64,000 nucleotides of DNA. Origin: Serripes groenlandicus. Its lineage: Eukaryota; Mollusca; Bivalvia; Cardiida; Cardiidae. The stretch covers positions 54,880,616-54,944,615 of the forward strand of contig JASEVX010000007.1 in the NCBI GenBank assembly GCA_031761405.1. Direction: 5' to 3'. Made by a program: the position numbers and the translations under genes. The notes beneath the pieces were generated by a model. That model did not search any database, was not told the DNA's origin, and saw nothing but the letters and a program-made list of their open reading frames with translations. Below, in pieces: positions 45,541-57,800 of this stretch. Position 1 is the stretch's first letter. Every line of letters begins with the position of its first letter.

Positions 45541-45960
45541 ATGAGCCGTTTCACGAGAAAACCAACATTATGGTCTCTGCGTAATGTATCGATCCAGATC
45601 AGCCTGCGCAGTCCGCGCAGGCTAATCCGGCCCGACACATTCCGTCTTAGGGGGAGAGAGGTATAGAGTAATGATACCTGAAACAGAAAATCCACAGGAG
45701 GCGAAAAGTGTCTGTCCGGGTTAACCTGCGCGGCATGTTTAGGCTGATTAGATTCTGCGGAATGTATCGACCCAGATTAGCCTGCGCAGACACATTCCGT
45801 CTCAGGGGGATAGAAGTATAGAGTAATGATTCCTAAAAAAGAAAATCCTCAGGAGGCGAAAAGTGTCTACTCAGGTAAGCCTGCGCGGCATGCTTAGGCT
45901 GATGCGGGTCGATGCTTTACGCAGAGTCCACAATGTTGGTTTTCTCGAGGAACGACTCAT
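45541..45960. mobile_element. Composite family D element (two partial copies)
   Basis: ATGAGCCGTTTCACGAGAAA opens one copy, which runs to TGCGCGGCATGTTTAGGCTG. A second, internally shortened copy starts at about 45760 (GTATCGACCCAGATTAGCCT) and ends TTTTCTCGAGGAACGACTCA. Only the outermost arms are complete, so the pair could arise by unequal exchange. Confidence 0.75.
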
Positions 45961-46355
45961 ATATATGTGAAGGAATACATGTGTGCGTGTACGATATTTG
46001 AAATATATATTAAAAACAACACATTGAAATAAAGATATTTAGCTTTACGATTGTCTTTATTATTCAAAAGATTATGAGATGATTATAATAGGAATAGAAT
46101 GTACATGCATCGTATAAAAAGGTGAAAAGAAAAGTGGAAATTATATAATATATATCACATAGTTACATAGAATTACCGTCCAGTGGGGGGGGGGGGGGGG
46201 AAACAACAAAAGCAACCAGAACTGAAGCAAACTATTTACGTACAAGTATATTTCCATCTCAAGGTACACAGAAAAAAGGTGGAAATATAGAAATGTAACA
46301 TCGCATTTAATGAACGGTACTGGGATAAACAGTGAAAGGAAGCGGAACTGACTGA

Positions 46356-46530
46356 GTGATTGATTGATTGATTCGGGTTTAACGTCATTTTCAACAATTG
46401 TTCAGTCATATCATGCCGTCCAGTTCGACTTCCTATGTGTTTCCTGACTTTCCAACAACAGTCTTCGACACAACAATCTTTCCGAGCAATTGGCTACTTT
46501 TCCACATCGACTGTTACATGAAGGTCATTG
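46356..46530 (-). mobile_element. SINE type 2, 3' part, reverse
   Basis: GATTGATTGATTGATTCGGG, GTTTAACGTCATTTTCAACA, TTCAGTCATATCATGCCGTC, ATCTTTCCGAGCAATTGGCT. Confidence 0.7.
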
Positions 46531-46621
46531 GCCAAAGCCGAAAGATGGTTGTCGTGTTATCCCCGTCCCAAGGTACCCACCAAAAGGGTGGAGGAGATAA
46601 TCAACACTTAACATTGCCTAT

Positions 46622-46815
46622 ACAAATCTACATCGATATCTATACAAATGTACATCGATATCTATACAAATGTACATCGATAATTTGTACATCGATATCT
46701 ATACAAATGTACATCGATATCTATACACATGTACATCGATATCTATACAAATGTACATCGATATCTATACAAATGTACATCGATATATATACAAATGTAC
46801 ATCGATATACATCGA
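46622..46815. repeat. 22-bp tandem repeat
   Basis: About eight units of ATCGATATCTATACAAATGTAC-type sequence. The open frame across it (46398-46868) is not a gene. Confidence 0.9.
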
Positions 46816-46823
46816 GGAGACAA

Positions 46824-47081
46824 TATGAGCCGTTCCACGAGAAAACCAACATTATCGCCGCTGCGTAATGTATCGACCCAGATCAGCCTGCGCAGGCTAA
46901 TCCGGGCCTACACATTCCGTCTCAGGGAGATAGAGGTATAGAGTAATGATTCCTGAAACAGAAAATCCACAGTAAGCGAAAAGTGTCTGTACTGGTTAGC
47001 CTGCGCGACATGCCTAGGCTGATCCGGGTCGATACATTACGCAGAGTCCACAATGTTGGTTTTCTCGCGGGACGACTAATA
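46824..47081. mobile_element. Family D MITE, full length
   Basis: TATGAGCCGTTCCACGAGAA to TTTTCTCGCGGGACGACTAA, with the middle TAGAGTAATGATTCCTGAAA. Confidence 0.85.
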
Positions 47082-47089
47082 TGCATTGG

Positions 47090-47460
47090 CAACGTCTCAA
47101 GAACAATTTCTGGCGGAGATAAAGACATACAGTCGCTCTAAAGATGTGATGATCTTTTTGTGGATAAAACATTCTCCAGACAGGGTTTATATATCTAATT
47201 GTAGGCAAACTTTAAAAAACCTTGTAGGAAATGAGAAACGTCTTCATTTCCCACAATGAATTCTACTAAACCATATTTTGACCTCATTTCCCCCATTTGA
47301 TCATCAGTTTTTCGTTAACATATGGAAGCTGTTACATGGTCGTTCTATAGAGGGTTTTGGCTCGCCCGAGGTGGCGTTTCGAGACTTTACTCTGTTTGTC
47401 ACTACGGTATATATGGTGCCAATTAATTAACTCGTGCATGTGTATGTGCTATAGCATACT
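47090..47460. other. No gene recognised
   Basis: AT-rich, with a solo CAGTCGCTCTAAAG motif at about 47131 reminiscent of a family G end. No other feature. Confidence 0.35.
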
Positions 47461-47465
47461 GTACA

Positions 47466-47655
47466 CATCGTAACTTCGTAAACGTTTAAAACTGGTGGCA
47501 ATGTCTGCACTACTGGGCGCTCAGGGTTACGGGGTTAGCATAACGACTGACTGGCTGGTGTCAGGTTCAATGGACCAATAGAACTGTATACTTTCCCAGG
47601 AAACGTCGTGAAATAACTGAAAAACTGTTGAAATCGGCGTAAAATACCAAACAAT
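47466..47655 (+). mobile_element. SINE type 1, 3' part
   Basis: AACGACTGACTGGCTGGTGT, CTTTCCCAGGAAACGTCGTG, AAATCGGCGTAAAATACC. Confidence 0.7.
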
Positions 47656-47929
47656 TCGTGAATATTCATATAACCAAGTTGTACACCAACCCGGGGGAAA
47701 TGCACGACTATCATTGTCCGTGTCTACCTTTTTCGCGTGGAACTGACCTACTGATGTATGCACATGTCAACGGTCAAGCCTCCCGTTCAAGCATCTTTCG
47801 CAATACATTTCTTTTAACGGAAATAGATTCGTGTGTAAACAGCGTTCATTTGTTTTAAATGTGCGACAAACTTATTAATGTTCTAACAACAACAAACAAA
47901 AGGATCGTGATGACGATGTGATGACGACC

Positions 47930-48440
47930 TATATCGCTCACCTGATTTAAAAGACCTTAAATATTCTCTCTCTCTCTCCAGATTGGAATAGTTAGGAAAT
48001 ATTTCGGAAGAAGTTCCCCCAAAGGGTATGTGTGCCAAATTATTTGTTTTAAAGTGTTCACTATATATACACATATAAGACAAACGAGCTCCGCCCTCTG
48101 GTGGCCATGTTTATCAACAGATCGGAATAAGTCCAACAATCTTGATAGACGGTCATCCAAGCAAAATTGGTCCACATTTGTTTCAAATCGGCCCAGTTCT
48201 TTTCGACAAGGATAATTACAAGCTTTGGCATGTTTGCCGCCTCTTTCTGATTATTTCTGATTGCAACAAACGTTCTACACGGAATTTAATTCTGTGAACA
48301 ACTATAAAAGAGGTCAAATTATTTTTAATTTGGTTTATTGATTAAGGAAGAGAAGTTGTTTGCAGGAATATGAGAACGGACAGACGACCACAACGCCGGA
48401 CAGTGAGTGATCACAATGGCTCACTCCGCACTTCTTGCTC
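47930..48440. repeat. Degraded copy of dispersed repeats (165-bp type)
   Basis: ATATCGCTCACCTGATTTAA, then GCCCTCTGGTGGCCATGTTT and GAAGTTGTTTGCAGGAATAT correspond to the units and tail of the 1-1140 array. A (CT)n run lies at about 47967-47978. Confidence 0.5.
48334..48339 (-). terminator. Possible polyadenylation signal of the ITIH-like gene
   Basis: AATAAA on the minus strand, about 270 bases downstream of the stop at 48605. Not confirmed; such hexamers are frequent here. Confidence 0.25.
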
Positions 48441-48472
48441 AGGTAAGCTAAAAATGAAATATTACATGTAAT

Positions 48473-48535
48473 ACATCTGCAGCAGACGACTTTGAAATAA
48501 TCTGTAGAAAAATATGGGAAGTCTCTAAATATGAC
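48473..48535. mobile_element. Family A MITE fragment
   Basis: CATCTGCAGCAGACGACTTT and GGGAAGTCTCTAAATATGA are the left subterminal part of the CATACGACAA subtype. Lies in the probable 3' UTR of the ITIH-like gene. Confidence 0.5.
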
Positions 48536-48604
48536 AGCATAGTTTTAGAATACAACATTGCGTATATGTTCTATGTACACAGTTTGCGAGTGTTACGCTC
48601 AGTC

Positions 48605-48828
48605 CTAAACAATCGTACCACCAACCACTTCAGTCGCCATGTCGAACCACGATGATTCGGTACCCCGCTTGTTTCCGGTAAGACACGACTTCGATGGTCC
48701 AATATCGGCTGATAGGTTTCGAAGGATTTCATGATGAGGGCGCGAACCATCCAATGAGAGAAGCGCCATTGTTTTCTTACCACGGGTGTAGGTTCGTTTC
48801 ACCTCGACGTCATGTTGAATTATCTGAC
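48605..48828 (-). CDS. ITIH-like gene, terminal exon
   Basis: Acceptor CTTTTAG, then GGT/CAG so that the split Gly completes NGILG-QIIQHDVEV. It codes 73 residues after the split codon and stops at TAG (48605-48607). The end GGTIV replaces the usual DG(V/E)xxDYxV, so the last residues are shortened compared with vertebrate members. Confidence 0.8.
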
Positions 48829-51800
48829 CTAAAAGTTAAATGAGTTCATGTTCAGCGTCTTATCATTTATCAACAACAAAACCGGGACCTTTGACATTGG
48901 TATATGTATTCAGAGGACTTCCGTTGCAAACAGTATATCAATGGCTTGATGCAAAACTGTTCTAACTACATATCGTACTAAGATGTAGTTACAATCGTTG
49001 TGCATGAAGCCCGCGATATAGAGTTCTTGGGAGCTATGGGAGTAAAGTCAGGGGCGTAGCTTTGCAATAATCAAGGTGTAAGCCGTCTCGTGAGAAAATC
49101 AACATTGTGGACTCAGCGTAAAGTATCGACCCGGATCAGCCTAAGCATGCCACACAGGCCTCCCTGGTTAGGCACTTTTCGCCTCCTGTAGATTTTCTGT
49201 TTCAGGAATAACTACTCTATACATCTATCCATCTAAGACGGAATGTGTCGGCCGGATCAGTTTGCGCGGACAGCGCAGGCTGATCTGGTCGATACATTAC
49301 GCAGATGTCTATCGCCGCAGATGCATTTTGGGGCATTATGAGAAAAAGATGTGTAGGCACGTGCCTACAGTGCCTAAAGGGAGCTACGCCTCTGAAAGTG
49401 AATGAACCGGAAGTAGTCAGTGCCCAAGGAAAAGCAGCAGAAAGAGCACCAGGTTGGCTTCAATGGGAAACTAGAACTATCACTGAAGATGATAAATACC
49501 CCCTAAACAGCACCTTGACCTGCACCATTACTTAATAAGTAAAAGGGCCATAACTGTAAAATAACACGCAAGTGTAACCCCGTTAGTATATGCACATCTC
49601 CTCTTGGTATAGAAGACCAACAGACAGACAGACAGAAAAACCGACACAGTGACTCCTATATACCCCCTCTTCTTCGAAGAGGGTATAACTACATCTCGTA
49701 CTAAGATGTAGTTACAATCGTTGTGCACGAAGCCCATGATATAGAGTTGTTGGGAGCTATGGGAGTAAAGTAAATGAACCGGAACGCTGTAGTCAGTGCT
49801 AGAGGAAAAGCAGCAGAAAGAGCATCAGGTTGGATTCAATGGGAAATTATCAGACTTGGCAGCCAAAGAAGACGGGTAGAGTCTGATTAACACTTCCCCC
49901 CCCCCCCCCCCCCCCCCCCCGCATGATTGAATAAACACATAACCATCATATTTGAGCCGTTCCAAGAAAGAAAAAAAACATCATTATGGCCTCGGCGTAA
50001 TGTATCAACCCAAATAAATCTGCGGAGGCTAATCTGGGCCGACACATTCCGTCTCAGGGGGATAGAGGTATAGAGTAATGATTCCTGAAACAGAAATTCC
50101 ACAGGAAGAAAACTTTGTCTGTCCGGGTTAGCCTGCGCGGCATGCTTAGGCTGATCCGGGTCGATATTTTAAGCAGAGTCCACAACGTTGATTTTCTCGC
50201 GGGACGGCTCAATATCACCCGCACAAAGTTTAAATAAAATAAAAATTAAATTTCTCTTTTTTCCATTGCGTTCCGTTGTACAAATTATTGCATGGCATAG
50301 GAGGAATTATAAACACTGTTTTAACCCTATCCCGCATACAACACATATGCAGCAGAAAACTTTAAAATACAACTTGACAAAATACGGATGCTATCTGTAC
50401 AGGACAATACACTATTTGAATACATAATGAGCACATTTTCCTTTAGTCTCAATAATTCTAAAATTCGTCTGTTGCAGAGGCGTCAAAAAGCGCCTGTTTG
50501 AGGCAACGTGTTCAATTTTCTGGGAACTGTTATTAGGGAATAACATCGAATTATTTAAAAAATACCTTAAAATGTGTTATTTAATCTTGCATTTAAAAAA
50601 AAAAAAGGATATACTTCTTGCTTCCCTCATATCTAGTGACAGAAACTTCCAAAGGAAACATTTATTGAAGGGGGAAATATTTATTTCCAAAACCTTTGGC
50701 CTTATTAACCCTTTCCTTCATACAACAATATGCAGCAGGCGACTTTGATTATTATATTTAGTAAAAAATATGGAAACTCTTTAAATGAAAGTGTAGTTAC
50801 TGAAAAAAGTTGAAATCACTGTGGCAAAAGTAGAATTTGCTCCTCATTATGAGCAATTTCTTCTTTTGCTACAATGTTTTTAAAAAGTCGTCTGTTGCAG
50901 AAATGTCTGAAAACGTCTACATTTGGGAAAGGGATAATTGCAAATCTCTTTCATTCAAACAATAAACCAGATGTAGGCTGTTACTCTAGACCTAGTGGAA
51001 CCCAATACGGATTACTGCATTCTGACGAATTCTGACGTATCGACAGAAAATAACATAGTAATGCAAACAAGTGCAAACAAGTGCAAACAAGTGCAAACAA
51101 GTGCAATTACTGCTGTTGCAAAAAAGCTTTCAACACTGTGCCAACATCAACATGTTACAGCCTTTCCTACAGTATTTTTAAATCTGAAATACATTACAAG
51201 TAAATTATATCAGAACGTTTTACATTTAAACTCGTAGCCTTACCCAATATTCCGTTAGTCGAATTAAACACCGAGTTTTCGTTTACGTTGATGAAGATTT
51301 CGTGCACAACGGATGAGTAGAATACTTTATACAGTGCTCCTTGTGCGTCTATTGTCACGACCTTGCCATTGTCCACTGCGACAGTGAAATATTTCGAATT
51401 GGTCTGAAGACCTGTGCTGATGCTTGTCCTGCAATAAACAGGGTTTGAATTTTTGTTCAGTTATGTTGAGTTGCTAAAATGCCATATTGTTTTGAAATAT
51501 TGTTATATGCCATATATTGAGATATAGTATTGACATCATGCTGGATGGTGCGGATAAGCTTATAAGTTGCAAATTTAAGGGTCCCCTGCCACCTAAGGCT
51601 TAAAGTTGAACATTCCGATTGACTCGGCAATTTCCGTACGCGGTCGGTTTTTAGCAAGGGGCTCTTTAGAGCCAATTGCTATAGTAGCTAATTTTCGAAA
51701 CGACGCATCATTTTGAGACTGGAATCTAGACAGGCGTTTTACGATATCGGCATGGAATTACTTCACATCTGTCTTTCTACATCAGCTCTCCGTTTCTGAA

Positions 51801-54800
51801 CACCATCTCGACTTCATATAGATGTATTGGTGGTTGCAGATCGTACATAATGTCAATGAAAGTGGATGATTTGTGGAATATTTTGTTAAAAATGAAATGA
51901 CTGTTGCCAGCTAATTTTCATGTTGGTCATCTTGAACAGCCAATAGTTCCTGTCTTAAAATCAAAATGCGGTAACTTGTTGACATATGAAGCCGATAATT
52001 CATTTGATTCGACATCAATAACCCAAAAGGAATAACTCGAAAGAATTTTTATGTTAAAACATATGAATTACATGATTAATAATTAAAATGTATTTCTACG
52101 CTTTCAACATACTTGATCGCGCGTAAAGTTCATTGGTAATTCCTAAATATTGTAAATCGAATGGAGTAAAGGTAACTTTTCGATTCCGACTCAAAAACAA
52201 ATTAAGATAAATGAGTTCCAATGATAATATATATATACTCAAACATTCAAATTATTTAAATGATAATAAAATAAACAGATGACAAAATATAACATATATA
52301 TACGATAAATGTGCAAGTGAGCCTAGGCGTCGTAATTTCCAAAAATCCTTTCGAATAAAATGTATTATCAGCGGAAACGTTAATCTGGAATCTAAGTACT
52401 AGAGTATTTCATTTTAGATTCCTAGGTAAATACATCAAATGTTCAACCAAAATTAACCTGAACAACCTCAGCAGACGGAATAAGATAGTCAAGTCCCAGT
52501 TATAAAACAAATGATTTAAATGACATTTGTTTTTTATCAAGATAAAACGTTTCATACTAAATATTTCGCTAACTCGTGTATTGGTTTATAATTATGTTAT
52601 AAATTAAACCTATCGAAGTGGCCGCCTAATGTAGTGGTTAGCATGTTTGGCCGTGAAACGGGAGACTTGAGTTCGATTCCCGCTCTGGGCAGATGATTTT
52701 TTGTAAGAAAAATATAATCTTTTTATCTTATAAATTGCCGATATCAGTGGTGCAATTGTCATTTAACACCGCTGCAATAAACTCTTTCAAAATGTTGGGA
52801 TTTAAAATGAATTCAAAAGCAATGCATTTAAAACTATTCACCTATGCGGTGTGAAACACTAAGAAATGATTAAATCGTGTGTATGATGTTTTACGTCGCT
52901 TTTAACAATATTTCAGTCATTGCACGCTTAAGAAAATGTAGATAACACAGGATTTTATTTCTGCTTTGAAAGTAAAATTGGACTCTCAATATAATTATCA
53001 TTGTTAGGTTATTGTGATTTTGATATGAAATGTATATGTGTTAATTGCATTAAAAAAAGACACGACTAAAATCCATTGTAAACCAGGAGGTGTGCTAAGC
53101 AGAAACTATCCAGATAGCAGATGCGCATGTGTATGCCAACTGTTAGTATATCGATAGACCATCATACTGTGTTTACAGTGTTTTGCTTTACTCCTTTATC
53201 ATTTAATATATGGATATAAAGTGCTAACTAACAAATTGCTAGTGTAAAGTGTTCAAGTTAGACTTTTGGGATCGGTAAATCCATGTCCAAATGTTATCTG
53301 CAGTTAGCCCCTTGCTGTGAGCACTTGCAGTGCTTTGATTGTATTAAGGCTCGGCAATTTCAGTACCGATCTCTAACGATCAGATACGGAAAAACCGAGC
53401 CCATTAGGGATGTTCAACCTCTAAAGAGCGTAAGCTGTCGTCAACCTACATTTAGAAGTTTAAAAGTCCAAGGTTGGTCTTAGGAATTAACTTAAAAGTG
53501 TTACCTCCTTTTAAAATCCAAAACGAGCATGCAAGAAAAAGTATTATCGCCTAATCTTTATACTATCAACAATAACGGATTAGTTACCTGTTTGTAACCC
53601 GTATATATTAAGGTGTATAAAGGGTAAAGAGGGTACCATTACTTGTCGACAACCAGCAGAGCATAATGTGATGTAAGCGATAACGTTCATGTCTGTAACC
53701 AATCCATCGTCAGGTTTGGGGTGGTTACTTACCTGTCTTATATCAGACCATCATCAGGTGTATATTATAAGTTATCTGTCTAGGACCAGTAGATAATAAG
53801 GTGTGGTTTATAATGTGCATAACTGTAATAAGATGATAACCATGTGATAACTAATAAGTTTGTAACTAGTGTATCAGTAGCTGTAGGTGATGACTCGTCT
53901 GTCTTTAACTTATATATCATCAGTTGAAGGTGATAACTTGCCTGTCTTTAACCACTATATCATCAGTTGAAGGTGATTACTCACCTGTCTGTATCCAATA
54001 TATGATCAGTTGTTGGTGATAACTCACCTGTCAGTAACCAATATATCATCAGTTGTAGGTGATAACTCACCTGTCTTTAACCAATATATCATCAGTTGAA
54101 GGTGATAGCTCACCTGTCAGTAACCAATATATCACCAGTTGTAGGGATAACTTGCCTGTCTTTAACCAATATATCATCAGTTGTAGGTGATAGCTCACCT
54201 GTCAGTAACCAATATATCACCAGTTGTAGGTGATAACTTGCCTGTCTTTAACCAATATATCACCAGTTGTAGGTGATAACTCACCTGTCAGTAACCAATA
54301 TATCATCAGTTGTAGGTGATGACTCACCTGTCTAAGACCAATATATCACCAGTTGTAGGTGATAACTTGCCTCTTTTTTACCAATATATCACCAGTTGTA
54401 GGTGATAACTCACCTGTCAGTAACCAATATATAATCATTTGTAGATGATGACTCACCTGTCTGTAACCAATATATAATCATTTGTAGGTGATAACTTGCC
54501 TGTCTTTAACCAATATATCATCAGTTATAGGTGATAACTTGCCTGTCAGTAACCAATATATCATAAGTTGTAGGTGATAACTCACCTGTCAGTAACCAAT
54601 ATATCACCAGTTGTAGGTGATAACTTGCCTGTCTTTAACCAATATATCACAAGTTATAGGTGATAACTTGCCTGTCTTTAACCAATATATCATCAGTTGT
54701 AGGTGATAACTCACCTGTCAGTAACCAATATATCACCAGTTGTAGGTGATAACTCACCTGTCAGTAACCAATATATCACCAGTTGTAGGTGATAACTTGC

Positions 54801-57800
54801 CTGTCTTTAACCAATATATCATCAGTTGTAGGTGATAACTCACATGTCAGTAACCAATATATCAACAGTTATAGGTGATAACTTGCCTGTCTTTAACCAA
54901 TATATCATCAGTTATAGGTGATAACTGTCAGTAACCAATATACATGTATCATCAGTTGCAGGTGATAACTCACCTGTCTGTAACCAATATATCATCACTT
55001 ATAGGTGATAACTCACCTGTCTTTAACCAATATATCAACAGTTATAGGTGATAACTTGCCTGTCAGTAACCAATATATCATCCGTTGTAGGTGATAACTC
55101 ACCTGTCTGTAACCAATATATCATCCGTTGTAGGTGATAACTCACCTGTCTGAAACCAATATATCATCCGTTGTAAGTGATAACTCACCTGTCTGTAACC
55201 AATATATCATCAGTTGTAGGTGATAACTCACCTGTCTGTAACCAATATATCATCAATTGTAGGTGATAACTCACCTGTCTGTAACCAATATATCATCCGT
55301 TGTAGGTGATAACTCACCTGTCTGTAACCAATATATCATCAATTGTAGGTGATAACTCACCTGTCTGTAACCAATATATCATCAATTGTAGGTGATAACT
55401 CACCTGTCTGTAACCAATATATCATCCGTTGTAGGTGATAACTCACCTGTCTTTAACCAATATATCACCAGTTGTAGGTGATAACTCACCTGTCTTTAAC
55501 CAATATATCATCAGTTGTAGGTGATAACTCACCTGTCTGTAACCAATTCATTCTCAGATGAAGGTGAAAACTTTCTTAAACCAATATATCATCAGGTGTT
55601 GGTGATAACTCTCCTGTCTGTTATCAATGAATCATCAGGTGTAGGTGATAACTCACCTGTCTTAGACCAATACATCATCAGTTGTAGGTCAAAACTCACT
55701 GGTGATGTTGACCATCGGCTGTAGGTGATAACTCAACGATCTTTAACCAAAATACCATCATGTGAAGTTGTTTATCAACCAGATTAGATCATCTAAACAT
55801 TTAGGTAGAAGTTGGTAATTTACCTGTTTAGAACATCTAGACATTTTGATCATCCGATTAATGACTGACATGTTGAGAATAACTAGACACTTGAAGCATC
55901 AGGCTAAGTTAGAAACAGACCTGTTTAGAACATCTAGACATTTGGATCATCAGATGAAATTGGTAACTGACCTGTTCATAACATTTACACATTTTGATCA
56001 TCCGATGAAGTTAATAACCGACCTTTTTAGAATAGCTAGACACTTGGAGCATCAGGTTAAGTTAGAAACATACCTGTTCAGAACATCTAGACATTTGGAT
56101 TATCCGATGAAGTTAATAACTGACCTTTTTAGAACATCTAGACATTTGGATCATCCGATAAAGGTGGTAATTTACCTATCTTTTACCATCGGATGTGGGG
56201 GGGATAACTCACATGTTTATAAAGTTGGTAATTTACATGTTTAGAACATCTAGACATTTTGATCATCCGATAAAGTAAGTGACTGACCTTTTTAGAATAG
56301 CTAGACACTTGGAGCATCATGCTAAGTTAGAAACATACCTTTTTAGAACATCTAGACATTTTTATTAGTTAGTAACTGACCTGTTCAGAACATCTAGACA
56401 TTTTGATCATCCGATGAAGTTAATAACTGACCTGTTTAGAATAGCTAGATACTTGGAGCATCCGGTTAAGTTAGTAACTGACCTGTTTAGAACATCTAGA
56501 CATTTGGATCATCAGATGAAGTTGGTAATTGACCTGTTCAGAACATCTAGACATTTTGATCATCCGATAAAGTTAGTAACTGACCTGTTTAGAATAACTA
56601 GACACTTGAAGCATCAGGTTAATTTAGAAACAGACCTGTTTAGAACATCTAGACATTTGGATCATCCGATGAAGGTGGTAATTTACCTATCTTTTACCAT
56701 CGGTTGTGTGGGGATAACTCACCTGTTTATAATCAATGTATCATCAGGTGCTATGATATGAACTGCTTTGATGGAACCACGACGGATGTTCTTTCTAAGT
56801 TGTAAACTCGTCATGATGACATTAATCTTGACATCTACAAGGTAAAAGACAGTAAGGTAAGTAGGCAATACAAAAATAGACGGAAGAGGGCAAGTATTGC
56901 TTCACTTCCTTTAGTCAAAAATTAAACCACTATAGTCATATAACGCAAAACAGTCCTCCCCCTGACGGCAATGTTTTTCAACCCATCGATATGATTTTGA
57001 GGAATCTTGTAGATGGTCACCAAAGAAACATTTCTACATTCTTCAAAGTTATTTGAAAATCTGCCAAATAGTTTCGGAGTAGAAGAATTTTTAAGTTTTA
57101 ACTAAAGCCAGTATAAGGCTTGTAGACCCACACCGGATGCCATTTTGTAGGACCAATCAACATGGCAAGAAGGTTTCTGATAGTGGGTAACTCAAGCAAT
57201 ATTTCTTCGAAATAATTTGAAAAGGGGAGAACATTTCTACAAGGTGATTTAAAAATCGGCAAGATAATTTCGGAGAAGAAGATTCTAAAGTGTTTTCTTT
57301 TGGTTGCCATGGCAACCAGAATTGTGCATGGATGCATACCAAATGAATGAATTTAGGAGAAGACATTGAGAGGAAACTACCCGTGAAGTTTCATCCCAAT
57401 TGATCCAGTGTTTACAGAGGTGAAGTCGTTTGAAGCAATGGTTAACGCATGCATGCACGCACGACAGACAATTCGCCATGACATCAGGTTGACTGGTTTT
57501 AAGATTAGTGCAGCTCAGTCGGTAATGACACTGTCTGTCAATCCAGGGTTAGCCTCATCTCGGCTAACATTCTTACCGACATTTAGCAAATGTCTATTTG
57601 TCTTCCAACAAATCGAGGGCTTGGCGTGAAACAGTTGTAACTTAAAATTATTTTGAAATCCCTGGTTTAGGAGCAACTTTGACCCCTTTGTAAACAATGC
57701 AAATTTAGGTGCCATTGCTCAGAACGAGCAATGGCACCTAAATTTCCATTGATTATCAAGAAAAATGATTTGAGTTACAACCGTTTCACGCCAAGCCCTC

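Noticed and set aside
49305..49535. Plus-strand 76-residue frame
   Set aside because: Falls in a repeated segment (duplicated near 49800) and shows no domain.
51763..51870. Extra ITIH exon on the minus strand
   Set aside because: No suitable donor, it ends in a stop, and joining exons 56723 and 51428 directly gives correct phase and a continuous domain.
53640..55780. CRISPR-like array
   Set aside because: Units are contiguous with no unique spacers and lie within a eukaryotic intron; it is a minisatellite.
55846..56761. Plus-strand open frames with a 17-residue repeat (TDLFRTSRHLDHPMKL-type)
   Set aside because: They are the translation of the 51-bp minisatellite, whose period is a multiple of three. 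They lie antisense to an ITIH intron and have no start or splice context.
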